The notes: generated by a model from the letters alone, not told the origin. 64,000 nt of DNA from Salvia splendens (GCF_004379255.2 NC_056040.1:4196257-4260256), one strand, 5' to 3'; shown: positions 42,549-53,751, numbered from the stretch's first letter. Program-made: numbers and translations.

Positions 42549-43007
42549 AGCTACCCACCACAAAATTTAGCGTCCAATCTAACAGTATAAGTAACCTAAG
42601 GTTGAATCCAATTTTCATTCAAAAATCAATCGAATATTTGTTTCGACATTTTACAAGGCAGTATATCCGATTTACCCATCAAACCAGATATGCACTATTA
42701 AATTAATCAAATGTGTACGAGAATGAACAAATTAAACAATATCCAAATTCATACACTCCATATACTAATCATCAAAAAACAAAAAACATCATGAAGCATG
42801 TACGCGAACGAACAAATTAAAAATAGATATGCAATATATTTTATTATAACAAAAAAAGGGATCAATGATAGTTCAGGATATGATATTTATGCTCGTACAT
42901 TCTATCGGGATCCGATATGATGAGAAGAGGGAGAAGTTTTGGTACAAAATGAAATCGAAAAAAACCATAGCATCCATGAAATTCATGGAGAGAGCATAAA
43001 GCAATGC

Positions 43008-44208
43008 TTAGAAGCCTATGTAGCCTGTTGGCCTGTGGGCGATGAAACTGACGATCTGCACCTGACGTTTGTTGTCGAATCCGATGATTCTGACGAATGC
43101 CTCAGGGTGGAGGGTGACGACCTCGTCGAGCTCCTTGAGCACCTGGACTGGGTCAGTGCACCCGAACATGGGCAACTTCCACATTGTCCAGTACCTTCCG
43201 TCATAGTATCCTGGGGACCTGTTGTTCTCACGGTGCGGGAATCCGTTCTACATTGTAATTTTTACAATTAGGGTATGTTCAGTTGAATGATTATATCTCG
43301 TGATTGAATATGTATTATGTTTATTTATGAGATTGAATTTCACAATTTAATTGTAGATGGATAATCATATGATAATGAGTCATAATCAATCCTCTTCAAC
43401 TAAAATAATCTAAATTATAACTTAATTAGAGATGGATAATTATATGATAATGAGTCCTAGTCAACTCTCTCCAACTAAAATAATCTAACAATTTAATAAT
43501 AGATGGATAATCGTATGATAAAAAGTCACAGCAATTGAACGACACCTTAGTGATAGAACTATATATTTTTACTAATATAAAAAAAAGATTTAAACTTAAA
43601 AGGAATTAAAAGTACCTTTGGATCCAACTCGAATTCGATGCAAGGAATGAGGCCAGTGCGGATAAGGAAGTCGACTTGCTTCAAGAGTTGCTCCCTTGTT
43701 AGTGGGGGCAAGTACGACAATGTCTCGTATTTCTTCAGTCCCTCGGTGGGCCAAACCTATATATACGCACACACACATTTATACTATAATAATTAATTGT
43801 CACATGTAGACTCGGCTTAGATTTGAAAAAATGTAAACGAAAGTGATTAGATTGTGGATCCTACTTTTACGTACTAATCTTATTATAATAAAATGTAAAT
43901 GAAATTAGCCAGTGGAATGTAAAGCCCATTAACAAAAGTAGTACTATAAGTGTAACAAGTATTGGTGAACGGATAAAAAAAGGAAACTAATGACAATTAG
44001 TGACAGACAAGTCAGAAAATTAGAGGAATGTGACCTTCATGCATGAGACTCTGCCGCCGTTGTTGGCGATGGTGGTGATGTCGGCGGTCTTGCGGGTGGT
44101 GGGGAAGGCGGAGACGGACTTGAGTCCGGTGAACGGAGCCACCATGCTCGCTTGAGCAGGGGCGGAGCGGGCAGCGACGGCGGCGGTGGAGAGCATTGAG
44201 GAAGCCAT
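43008..44208 (-). CDS. RbcS: RuBisCO small subunit precursor, copy A
   Basis: The small subunit assembles with plastid-encoded RbcL into the CO2-fixing holoenzyme in the stroma. Three exons (44035-44208, 43616-43756, 43008-43247) join in phase 0 into 184 residues. The transit peptide spans 1-56 ([20 protein letters not shown] ... GGRVSC) and the mature chain starts [20 protein letters not shown]. Further landmarks are [19 protein letters not shown], the RbcS signature [17 protein letters not shown], and the end [12 protein letters not shown]. Length and intron positions are those of dicot RbcS. The 5' UTR next to the ATG is a (CT)n run absent from copy B. Intron 2 holds a MITE. The coding sequence differs from copy B at one synonymous site that I could find. 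Confidence 0.97.
43271..43546. mobile_element. Tourist-like MITE in intron 2 of RbcS copy A
   Basis: Ends GGGTATGTTCAGTTGAATG and CAATTGAACGACACC with perfect TTA target duplication; 276 bp. The interior has about three copies of a phrase with AGATGGATAATCATATGATA. Confidence 0.88.
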
Positions 44209-44270
44209 TTCTCTCTCTCTCTCTCTCTCTCAAAGTAATTAGAGTGGTACCATCGTTGGCAGCCCCCACC

Positions 44271-44277
44271 CTTTATA
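44271..44277 (-). promoter_or_regulatory. TATA box of RbcS copy A
   Basis: Minus strand TATAAAG, 63-69 bases upstream of the ATG at 44208. Confidence 0.75.
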
Positions 44278-44421
44278 ACGGCCATGCATCCTCTCGTTTC
44301 TCATTGGTGAGAGCCGATTTTAGTCGGAGGGCTGTGGATTGATCTTGGGTGGTGGCGGTGGATATAGACCGTTGGATGTGGTCTTTTGCAACCACATATA
44401 GATGGATTAATGCCATATTGA

Positions 44422-44441
44422 CACGTGGCGGTCATCTTATC
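44422..44441 (-). promoter_or_regulatory. G-box and I-box light-response module, RbcS copy A
   Basis: On the minus strand an I-box GATAAG (44436-44441) is followed 8 bases on by a G-box CACGTG (44422-44427). The pair lies about 150-170 bases upstream of the TATA box. This combination is the classic light-responsive unit of dicot RbcS promoters, bound by bZIP (G-box) and Myb-like (I-box) factors. Confidence 0.8.
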
Positions 44442-44659
44442 TGATATGGGGCATTTGAGGTTGAGACTGCAATGGCAGCACAGCCCTTCATCCTCTAGAT
44501 TTTACTCTATTTTGTTTTCTATAAGATATTTTTTTTCCTTTCGAAATTGAGGAAAATTATGTTTATGGCTACATTCGAAATTGATGGGATGGAAGGTGTT
44601 TCATAGGATAATATGTTCCATGCCACTAGTTTTAATTATTCGTTTTTTAAAATGACTAC

Positions 44660-45839
44660 ACTAAGTTCACACCTTCACTTAGTTAATGGTAAGTACAATG
44701 CAAGTCAAGGTTGTTGCAATATTGATAGTTGATCAATACAATCATATAAAATCATTATTAGTTACAATGGAAGTGATTTTGGACTAGGTTTAGCTTGTAG
44801 AATTAAACCCTACTACTGTTTTAAGCTAACCAAAAGTATAAATAATTCTCCAAAAAAATAAAACAAAAACAAAAATAAGAATACATAGCCACTTGGGATT
44901 GGTTTTAAGGGTAGAAAGTGGGTAAATTAATTTACGGTTGCAATGTGCAAATTACATATCATCAATTCTGTTGTACAAGTTAATTTATTTTTTGTAGTTT
45001 TCTTTCGACTTTTTATAATTATTAGTGGAATTTTTTCTTGATGAGTGTATTTGATGCGTGTGTTTGCGATGTGATAAACATAATACTAATATGTAATTTA
45101 TCCTTTTCATGAATTAGTTTAAAATAGTCTCTTAAATATACTATAAGTTTATATTTATTTCCTTAATTAAGTCAAGCTTAGTTACAACTTGCAACTTTAA
45201 TGGGTGGTCACAACTTCCCCTATTTGAAGTTTGAACTCAAGAATTTGCTTTGGGCTTGGACGTGACGATGGCTTCAATTTGATGTAAAATTATATGTGAA
45301 TGTTAGCTTCTAATTGATGTAAAGTTCAATCATCTCAACTACCACTAGACTTTTATTTCTTAGTATATGATAGATTTGTGATCAAATTTCAAGTCCAGTC
45401 CCAGTACTCCAGGTTGAGACATAAGTCTCTCGTATAAAAACTACAGTATTTAGGAAATCATTTATTTATTTAAGTAATGCAGTGTGACATGATACACTCA
45501 CTAATGTCTTCCATAATAAAAAAATCGGGTAATCCATAAAAACTGCTAAAATTAAGATTAAATTAAAAATAGAAAAATATTAAAGAGATTACTATTATAA
45601 AAGTGTATATTCTTCCAAGTTTAAATCATGCCCATAAATTAAAAAGGGAGAATATATCTGGTCATTGTGTATGTACTAGTTCCATAAAGTATTAAAGATT
45701 AATTAAAAGTAGAATATATCTGGGCATTAAAACAAAGAAGAATTAACCAGAGCATTAACCAGAGCATTAACCTAGTTATGCGTAAAGTGAATTGTGTCAG
45801 ACATAAGTGACGTAGTATTTCACGACGATTGTATCATCA
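44660..45839. other. Non-coding stretch upstream of RbcS copy A
   Basis: AT-rich. Bases 45340-45430 resemble 54250-54345 (CACTAGACTTTTATTTCTTA, CAAATTTCAAGTCCAG), marking the outer part of the RbcS duplication. No gene seen. Confidence 0.45.
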
Positions 45840-45842
45840 TAA

Positions 45843-47180
45843 GGCCACCCGCAACGCGTCACGCGGGTGGCCCGTGTTTCGTTCCTCAGTGACGGAATCG
45901 GGGCGGGACGCATTGCAGCGTCACATCCCGTCACCAGCCAGTCCCCAGCCTGTCACGCAACCCGTTCCACCGTGACGAAAGGTGGGACGGCTCGCCACAC
46001 GTCGAGGCGACGTGGCGGCGGCGCGTGGTGCGCTCCCTGGCCATGCGTGACGCCCACTCGCCGTCCCACGAGTGGGCATCGTCACGCTGACGCAATAATT
46101 CATTTTTTTAAAAAATTCAGATTAAATAAAAATGAATAAATAAATAATTCATTTTTTAATTTTTTTTAAATTTTTTTTAAATTTTTTTTAAATTTTTTTA
46201 CTCTGTAAATATTCCCAATTCATCCTCATTTCACACACAACTACACATCTATTCTTCCCAATTCATCTCCATATTCTCTACAATTTTCATCTAACATCTC
46301 ATCACAAAATGTCCGGCGACGGAAACTCCGGTGGTGGCGGCTCCGGCGCGTGGGATCTCAACGCATTCGGCGACTGGTGGAACATGTACAACACATTGGG
46401 TGGTTCCGGTTCGTCGACGCCGGGCACCAAGGGTTCGTAGACGCCGGGGGTACCAACCACCCAATTTTGATGTTGATGCATACGCCCGTCCCTCCGCCCC
46501 GCGGTATTCGCAGGGATTATCCCAGATTCGGGAGGATTGTCCAGTTCAACCCACTCCGGAAGAAGGCCGAGGCGGGGGAGGAGGCCGAGGCTCCATGGCG
46601 GGGGCGGAGGAGGAGGAGGATCTAGGCCGGCATCCGTACGACCCCAAAGAAATGCTGGCGGTGTACAACGCCTGGATCAGCGTCTCGTACGATCCCATCG
46701 TCGGGAATCAACAACCCCGGAAGTGCTTCTGGGAAAAGGTCACCGAGACCTACCACGAGAATAAGCCGAAAAAGACTCTCCGCCGCACATATAAGATGCT
46801 CCGCGCTCACTTTGACCCAGTCGACAGAGAGGTCAAACAATTCTGCGACATCTACAAGAATGAAGTGGCTCAGTACCAAAGCGGAGCCACGGGAGCCGAC
46901 ATTCTGAGGTCGGCTTTGCGGGTCTACTTCGAAGACACCGACAAACAATTCAAATATGTCGATGTTTGGGAGGTCGTCAGGGACGAGGAAAGGTGGGCCG
47001 GCGGTGTGCGGTCCAGCTCGGGCTCGACCTCGAAGCGCACGAAGCACACGGCGAGTGGCCAATACTCGTCTGGTGAGGGCGGTTCGGGCACCGGGCCACA
47101 AGAGTTTGCCTCGCAGGAGGATGAGACCCCGGCAGACAATGCCGGGGGTCCTCCCGCGGGCGCCATCGGCCGCAAGGGAG
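45843..47180 (+). mobile_element. PIF/Harbinger element, 3'-truncated, ORF1 only
   Basis: The left end starts GGCCACCCGCAACGCG after TAA and forms a 10-bp-arm hairpin (45843-45852 with 45863-45872). The element has the same design as 16796-18557: GC-rich subterminal part, AT-rich leader, then ORF1. I find no matching right end; similarity stops near 47180. Confidence 0.65.
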
Positions 47181-47236
47181 AAATGTGGCGAAGTGATATA
47201 ATATTCAGAAATGTATTCAGAAACTTTATTAACTAA
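46309..47236 (+). pseudogene. Harbinger ORF1 (Myb/SANT-like), frameshifted
   Basis: The expected start is the ATG at 46309 (MSGDGNSGGGGSGAWDLNAF), whose frame meets TAG at 46438. The main domain lies in another frame, open from 46331 to 47236: YDPKEMLAVYNAWISVSYDP, CFWEKVTETYHENKPKKT, RTYKMLRAHFDPVDREVKQF and QFKYVDVWEVVRDEERW, then a Ser-rich linker with KRTKHT. A single frame change between about 46440 and 46600 separates the two parts. It is a paralogue of the intact ORF1 at 17234-18244, with clearly different sequence. Its 3' end probably runs into unrelated DNA. Confidence 0.75.
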
Positions 47237-47424
47237 AAAATATTCTTAAAACATTCTTTTTCTCTTGTAATGGGTATTTGAAGTGATATAATAGTTTATT
47301 ATAGAGATTATAATAAATATTATGTACATATTTTATAAGAGCATTTTTTAATTTAAGAATATTGTTCTAGTTTAGTTCATGTTAGCATTAAATTTTTATT
47401 ATATTTATTTTCTTTGATTCTAAT

Positions 47425-48730
47425 TGATAAACTCATGTTTCTATCGGTGCAATTGGTCTGTTGAAGTGCTAAATGCCGAGTTTATCACTCAAAATTATCT
47501 TTGTCCAACCAATTATTCTATATTTTCGAGTTTTATGTGTTTGTTACGTGTTTTAGGAATAATTGATGGAAAATGAGGCAAAATGCGGCTGAATGAAACA
47601 GTGTGAAGAAAACAGCTTCACCCGGCCGGGTGAATTTCGCCCACATTAATTACACCCGGTCGGGTATGATGAAAGCAGCGTGAGAGAGTCAGAGAGGGGC
47701 CTAAAATGACCACCCAGCCAGGTACTTGGAATTCCAGCAAAAATATCCTACCCGACCGGGTACTTGGATTTGGCGCGATTTGTCAGCAGAAACACAATTT
47801 TTTGACGAAAAAGATTAGAAGAAAAGGCTAGGGTTCTATCATGGGAGATTCATTCTACACCTACCGCCTCCAACACTCACACCCCCCAAGAACACCATTG
47901 AGAGAGAGTTGAAGATTGAAGACTCTAGATTGGAAGATTGAAGACTTCATTCCATAGATTCGTTCCATAGGAGTTCTTAGTATCTATCTTTCATGTTTTT
48001 GTTTGGATTCTTTGTGTTTGACTTGGTTTCCTCCATGAACATGAGTAGCTAAACATTTCTTGTAGAATTCTTGGTGATGATGCACTAATTTCATAATTTT
48101 TATCCAATTGATCTTGTTCTTACCTTGCTCTTGTAGTTATTTGATTATTCTTGGGTTTATTCTTTCAATTGCTTGATTTCCACTTGATTGTATAGGATTA
48201 ATTAGATTAATCGGGAGATGAAATAATTAATATGGAAATAATAATAATAAATCACACCTGAATACAATAGAACTCGGGAGAGTTGAGGTTTTGAGTGAGG
48301 TCTTTGACCTTATCGAGCTTTTCGGAGTTAAGGGTTTAGGATTAGAAAAGGACTTCAATCCTAGCACCTAATCTACAGGTTTCTCACCCCAGGAGGGGGT
48401 TTAATCTATAATTGTGGTCGACTTAGTAACTCTAGAGACACCAAAAGGTAAGACAATTTGATTGGATAAGAGCTTGGAATTTTGCATCGGATCCTTGAGT
48501 TCTACAATTTTCTCCATATTATCTTCTCACTTCGTGTTTATTTGTTTTCACTTGTTTATTTGCTTTTCACATGCTTTTACTAGTATTAGAACAAATCAAA
48601 CTTTTCCCGATTGTCTAGATATTAATTAATATTTGTTCGTGGTAGTTAAGTTGGTACAAATTTGTCTCTGTGGGATACGATACTCTTGCTTGCTAATTGC
48701 TACACTAGCCCTGTACACTTGCGGGTATCA
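47425..48730 (+). mobile_element. Probable solo LTR of an Athila-like Gypsy element
   Basis: About 1.3 kb that starts TGATAAACTCATG and ends GCACTTGCGGGTATCA-like (here TACACTTGCGGGTATCA). Near the end it reads TTTGTCTCTGTGGGATACGA, a phrase common in Athila-type LTRs. Four CCCGG(C/T)CGGGT-type dyads occupy 47620-47765. No target duplication is obvious and there is no internal region, so the solo-LTR call is inference. Confidence 0.55.
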
Positions 48731-48850
48731 CTTGTGTTAAAATAAGTCGAGTCACAAATTTCTTAAATATTAATATTAATGTCATTAATTTTACAAGTAG
48801 ATAAAAATTGAATTTTGATATTTATGTTATTGGTTAAATTAATAATTCCA

Positions 48851-49311
48851 ACGTTCCCTCATAATTGATGCAAAACTTTTCGGCACGGAGTTTAAGAAAG
48901 GGATGTTAAGTGTGTTAAGTAAATAGATAAAAAAAATTAAGAGAGGATAAAGTAGAAAATGAATAAAGTAGAGAGAATAAAGTAGAGAGAATAAAGTAAG
49001 AGAGAGTAAAGTAAGAAAGCTCCGTCCGCCATTAGGAGTCCCATTTTGAGTTCACCATGAGTTTTAAGAAATATAAAGAAAAGTGGGTGAGAAAAGATAG
49101 TGGAATGTATGACCTATTTTTATATATTAGTTTTATAATAGAATGTGAGTGGAATGAGTTAGTAGAAAGTGAGGTGTACTTACCATTTATAGTAAAAGTG
49201 AACCGGGACTCCTAATGGCGGACAGAGGGAGTACTACATATGGAAATGACTCAACTATGAGGGAACTTCCCGAAATGGTAAAATGACTCAACTATAAGGG
49301 AACGGATGGAG
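48851..49311. mobile_element. Stowaway-like MITE, interrupted
   Basis: Left end CGTTCCCTCATAATTGATGC; right end CTATAAGGGAACGGATGGAG before TA. It contains repeats of GAATAAAGTAGAGA near 48960-49010 and is split by the MITE at 49019-49231. Confidence 0.6.
49019..49231. mobile_element. Stowaway-like MITE nested in another
   Basis: Left end GCTCCGTCCGCCATTAGGAG; right end CTCCTAATGGCGGACAGAGG plus GAG, a close inverted match, then TA. Confidence 0.8.
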
Positions 49312-50243
49312 TAACATTAATAACCATTTTCAAAGTATTACTCCTATAATGAAATCAAATAGATATAAACCAAACAATAATGCCAGTACAAACTAAACAT
49401 GAACAACGATTGATAAGAGTAAACTCGTATTGAGAGATAACTGCAAGAGTTCACGGTGAAGATATTGGTTCGTTCGCGCAGAAATTCCCGCCGAGCAGCC
49501 AATTATCGATCTAGGGTTTTTTGATAAGAAAACTTGCAAGAAAGATATAGAACAATAAAATATAAATGAACGATAAAAGATAAACTGAATTAATATTTCT
49601 TGGATGAATAATATGAGAGACTCCACACATATTTATAATATATGGGGATACAATAATATCCTACCAAAATATAGTAAATCAAATATGATAATATCATAAC
49701 CAAAAGATATGGTGAATCAATGAACTATAGAAAAGATAAGGTAAATAAATAATAAAATATAAAGGATATTCTTAAAGATATGCTTGTATCAACTCCCCAC
49801 GGTTGAAATCCACCTTGTCCTCAAGGTGGAAACCACGACACAACGATGAGCATCACGAACAAAAGCTTTGGTGAGATATTCCCTCCTGGATCAAACGCAC
49901 AAGACCTATGTTTTACACCAAGCCGAATAGTCGAACATCTACATTCGTACACTTCCGCCTCCAAACATGTAAATCGTGAGGGAGGAGTTCCAAATTATCC
50001 TCGTAACAATATTTCAGCTCCTTCACTCTACCCCTTGTGATCCTTTGCGGTCTAAGGGAAGAATAAGCTCCCATGTGCCACACCCGCGAAGTCTTAGCTC
50101 AACATGTCCCACCCCTTTGGACTCAGTTGTATTACTTCTCCACTTGAATTGAAAATTTCGACAACTTCTGTTAGAGTAAATGCAACACCAATTGACACTT
50201 GAGTCACAACTACCACATACATCAAATGCATCCCTACACATTT

Positions 50244-50750
50244 TTACATGGAAGGATAGCAACTCTCCAAGCAAATTTCCAACTCATCACGCCCATCTGT
50301 CTGAAGCACAACTCTAAAATCCCCTTTCATAACAGACAAGAAAGCAGCAACAAGCAGTGGCATCGTTAATAGGGTAACAATCTTATTGGGGCCGCTCGGC
50401 AGAGAGATTTCTTCAGAAGATGAAACTCGTTGGTCCTCGGGGCTGCCATCTCTATTTTCCTCATTTCCATGACTATCATTAGGCAAGCCAATGACTAGAT
50501 TTGATACATTTTCAGTATCCGAATTAGCGGCATCACAATCTATGGCTTCCTTTGCTTCTATCTCCAATCTAGAGTCCGTTGAAGGCACACTTTCTGGCTT
50601 ATCACAATGCTCCTCTTTTACCTTACCATGATCAGAAACGCAGTCCAAATCTTTGGGATCATCACATGAATATTCAACCTGAGCATCAAAAATTGAAGAA
50701 TCCGACATTGCACCTTCTTGCTCCCTCATTCGATGCTTATTTCCATACAC
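50244..50750 (-). CDS. ORF of unknown function in the short LTR element
   Basis: 168 residues, not recognised. It is acidic and Ser/Asp/Glu-rich (CDDPKDLDCVSDHGKVKEEH, SSSEEISLPSG), with one hydrophobic stretch near the C-terminus (IVTLLTMPLLVAAFLSVM). It lies in the 3' half of the element and has no retroviral motif. It may be a captured fragment of a host gene. Confidence 0.35.
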   Translation of the reverse strand: MYGNKHRMREQEGAMSDSSIFDAQVEYSCDDPKDLDCVSDHGKVKEEHCDKPESVPSTDSRLEIEAKEAIDCDAANSDTENVSNLVIGLPNDSHGNEENRDGSPEDQRVSSSEEISLPSGPNKIVTLLTMPLLVAAFLSVMKGDFRVVLQTDGRDELEICLESCYPSM

Positions 50751-50947
50751 ATAACTATAAATCCCTTATTTGCTTTCAAATTTAGTAACTGACATGGACT
50801 GCATAGGAACTACATCAAATTTAGTGTTGCTGATCACATCCTTGGTATTCTTGCTGCACGCGATAGTCCCATGTAAGGAGTCCATAACTAGGCGTCCCGT
50901 AGGGTGGGGCTGGGTCCACCAGCAGCTGCTGAATGTGGAGGGACTGA

Positions 50948-51727
50948 TTATGGGGCGGATCGCCGTAAAGGGCTTGCTGCGCAGGTGGGTGGAACCCAGC
51001 AACAAGGCGGGCACGGTGGCGGCTGATCATACGATGAGTACTCATGGAGAGCACGTTGTCCCGGTGTCTCCCAATGCGGCAGGTCGTACAACGGGTCTCT
51101 AGCTGGATGAAGTGGTGGCTCCGGAACCGGAGGGGTGCTAATCTCTCCAACACGGTGTGAATCGAAGCCTATAAAGGGCGGCTGTTGGCGCGCAGGCAGA
51201 TTGGGAGGCGGCGGACTTGGCAAGTCGTATGGCAGGTCTATAGTTGGATGTGGCGATGGCTCCGGCAACGGAGGGGCACTAATCTCTCCAACACGGCGCG
51301 AATCGAGGCCAGTATAAGGCGGTTGTTGGGGCACAAACAGCTGGTTATCAGCCCGCTGCTCGTACTCGTCCGGCTGGTAGCAACGATACAAAGGCAGCCC
51401 ATCAATATTAGGTTTCAAATAATGAGGTTGTTGACAGTACCCTCCGGAAAGATGGGTGTTCATCGCTGTACCAGAATAGTGCCTGATTATATGAGGGGTC
51501 CGGATCAGGTTGCGGGCGTGCTGGAGGTCGAAGTACTTCAACGAATCGATCTGTGTTGTCAAGCCGAGTCTCCAGATTTGAGACAACCGCCATATCTGGA
51601 TAGGAGTACCCAAATTGCACGTCTTGTCTCTGGGGTACCAACACGATGTGGGGCTCGGCATGGGCAGTGGCAAGGAGAACTGTCTGTCGAATTGAAGGTG
51701 GTGGTAGTCGGTGTAGGTGAATGACAT
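50948..51727 (-). CDS. Gag-N-terminus-like ORF of the short LTR element
   Basis: 259 residues starting MSFTYTDYHHLQFD 45 bases inside the 5' LTR (at 51772). It is Pro/Tyr/Arg-rich with a duplicated block: QQPPYTGLDSRRVGEISAPP and QQPPFIGFDSHRVGEISTPP, each followed by PEP..HP..DLPYDLP-like text. No zinc knuckle or gag core is seen. Its place just after the LTR suggests the N-terminus of a gag polyprotein, the rest being deleted. Confidence 0.4.
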   Translation of the reverse strand: MSFTYTDYHHLQFDRQFSLPLPMPSPTSCWYPRDKTCNLGTPIQIWRLSQIWRLGLTTQIDSLKYFDLQHARNLIRTPHIIRHYSGTAMNTHLSGGYCQQPHYLKPNIDGLPLYRCYQPDEYEQRADNQLFVPQQPPYTGLDSRRVGEISAPPLPEPSPHPTIDLPYDLPSPPPPNLPARQQPPFIGFDSHRVGEISTPPVPEPPLHPARDPLYDLPHWETPGQRALHEYSSYDQPPPCPPCCWVPPTCAASPLRRSAP

Positions 51728-52309
51728 GATGGCGGAAATACGGAGGATGAGAACCGGATGAAAGCATCGGATGATACGAGTAAACTCGTATCGAGAGATA
51801 ACTGCGAGAGTTCGCGATGATGATATTGGTTCGTTCGCTGGGAAATTCCCGTTGAGTAGCCAGTTATCGTTCTAGGGTTTTTTATAAGATAAATCAATAC
51901 TAAATAAATAATAAGATATAGAGAATATTCCCGAAGATATGCCCGTATCAACGATGATTCTCTCTAGTCTCAATCAATAAATTAAACAGATATGCACTAT
52001 TAAATTAATCAAATGTGTACGAGAATGAACAAATTAAACAATATCCAAATTCATACACTCCATATACTAATCATCAAAAAACAAAAAACATCATGAAGCA
52101 TGTACGCGAACGAACAAATTAAAAATAGATATGCAATATATTTTATTATAACAAAAAAAGGGATCAATGATAGTTCAGGATATGATATTTATGCTCGTAC
52201 ATTCTATCGGGATCCGATATGATTAGAAGAGGGAGAAGTTTTGGTACAAAATGAAATCGAAAAAAACCATAGCATCCATGAAATTCATGGAGAGAGCATA
52301 AAGCAATGC

Positions 52310-53528
52310 TTAGAAGCCTATGTAGCCTGTTGGCCTGTGGGCGATGAAACTGACGATCTGCACCTGACGTTTGTTGTCGAATCCGATGATTCTGACGAAT
52401 GCCTCAGGGTGGAGGGTGACGACCTCGTCGAGCTCCTTGAGCACCTGGACTGGGTCAGTGCACCCGAACATGGGCAACTTCCACATTGTCCAGTACCTTC
52501 CGTCATAGTATCCTGGGGACCTGTTGTTCTCACGGTGCGGGAATCCGTTCTACATTGTAATTTTTACAATTAGGGTATGTTCAGTTGAATGATTATATCT
52601 CGTGATTGAATATGTATTATGTTTATTTATGAAATTTAATTTCACAATTTAATTCTAGATGGATAATCATATGATAATGAGTCATAGTCAATCCTCACCA
52701 ACTAAAATAATCTAAATTATAACTTAATTAGAGATGGATAATTATATGATAAGGAGTCCTAGTCAACTCTATCCAACTAAAATAATCTAACAATTTAATA
52801 ATAGATGGATAATCGTATGATAAAAAGTCACAACAATCGAACGACACCTTAGTGATAGAACTATATATTTTTACTAATATTAAAAAAATATTTAAACTTA
52901 AAAGGAATTAAAAGTACCTTTGGATCCAACTCGAATTCGATGCAAGGAATGAGGCCAGTGCGGATAAGGAAGTCGACTTGCTTCAAGAGTTGCTCCCTTG
53001 TTAGTGGGGGCAAGTACGACAATGTCTCGTACTTCTTCAGTCCCTCGGTGGGCCAAACCTATATATACGCACACACACATTTATACTATAATAATTAATT
53101 GTCACAGGTAGACTCGACTTAGATTTGAAAAAATGTAAAGGGAAGTGAGTAGATGGTGGATCCTACTTTTACGTACTAATCTTATTATAATAAAATGTGA
53201 ATGAAATTAGCCAGTGGAATGTAAAGTCCATTAACAAAAGTAGTACAATAAGTGTAACAAGTATTGGTGAACGGATAAAAAAGGAAACTAATGACAATTA
53301 GTGACAGACAGGTCAGAAAATTAGGTTAATATAATTAAGGTAGAGGAATGTGACCTTCATGCATGAGACTCTGCCGCCGTTGTTGGCGATGGTGGTGATG
53401 TCGGCGGTCTTGCGGGTGGTGGGGAAGGCGGAGACGGACTTGAGTCCGGTGAACGGAGCCACCATGCTCGCTTGAGCAGGGGCGGAGCGGGCAGCGACGG
53501 CGGCGGTGGAGAGCATTGAGGAAGCCAT
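52310..53528 (-). CDS. RbcS: RuBisCO small subunit precursor, copy B
   Basis: Same gene as copy A, 9.3 kb to the right and on the same strand. Exons 53355-53528, 52918-53058 and 52310-52549 give the same 184-residue precursor with transit peptide 1-56 and mature [17 protein letters not shown] see one synonymous change (a Tyr codon in exon 2, TAT in A and TAC in B on the coding strand) while introns and the 5' UTR differ more. Intron 2 carries the same MITE. Exon identity above that of the introns suggests gene conversion or purifying selection. Both copies look functional. Confidence 0.97.
52573..52848. mobile_element. Tourist-like MITE in intron 2 of RbcS copy B
   Basis: 276 bp with the same ends and TTA duplication as 43271-43546, differing by scattered substitutions. 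It was inserted before the RbcS duplication. Confidence 0.88.
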
Positions 53529-53583
53529 TCTTCTCTCTCAGTAATTTCTCAACTTCTTGGTACTATCCTTGGCTGCCCCCACC

Positions 53584-53590
53584 CTTTATA
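53584..53590 (-). promoter_or_regulatory. TATA box of RbcS copy B
   Basis: Minus strand TATAAAG, 56-62 bases upstream of the ATG at 53528. Confidence 0.75.
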
Positions 53591-53751
53591 ACGACCATGC
53601 TCCCGCTTCCTTCTCATTGGTGAGAGCGGATTTTCATCGGAGGGCTGCGGCTTGATCTTGGCGGATCTGGGCCGTTGGATGTGCCATTTCGATTTAGTAG
53701 CCACATATAGATGGATTAGTGCCTTATCGCTTGGCACCGTGACCAGAGCGC

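Larger units (their letters stand above)
49411..51950 (-). mobile_element. Short non-autonomous LTR retrotransposon
   Basis: LTRs at 49411-49791 (381 bp) and 51772-51950 (179 bp, with about 200 bp lost inside) share both ends (TGATA(A/C)GAGTAAACTCGTAT ... GTATCA). A perfect 5-bp duplication ACGAT flanks the element (49406-49410, 51951-51955). The polypurine tract (CCGTGGGGAGT on the minus strand) abuts the left LTR, so it reads leftwards. Next to it is the CTTGAGGACAAGGTGGATTT phrase usual at Gypsy pol ends. No protease, reverse transcriptase or integrase is left. Confidence 0.88.

Noticed and set aside
41675..42618. Several long ORFs on both strands full of His/Thr/Ser or Cys/Val/Met
   Set aside because: They are translations of the CACACTACACA-type minisatellite; no start context, splice site or protein family.
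42939..43271. 110-residue plus-strand ORF, repeated at 52241-52573
   Set aside because: Antisense shadow of RbcS exon 3, whose minus-strand frame is unmistakable.
47425..48730. Full retrotransposon
   Set aside because: Only one LTR-like segment is seen, with no primer site, polypurine tract or coding region on either side.
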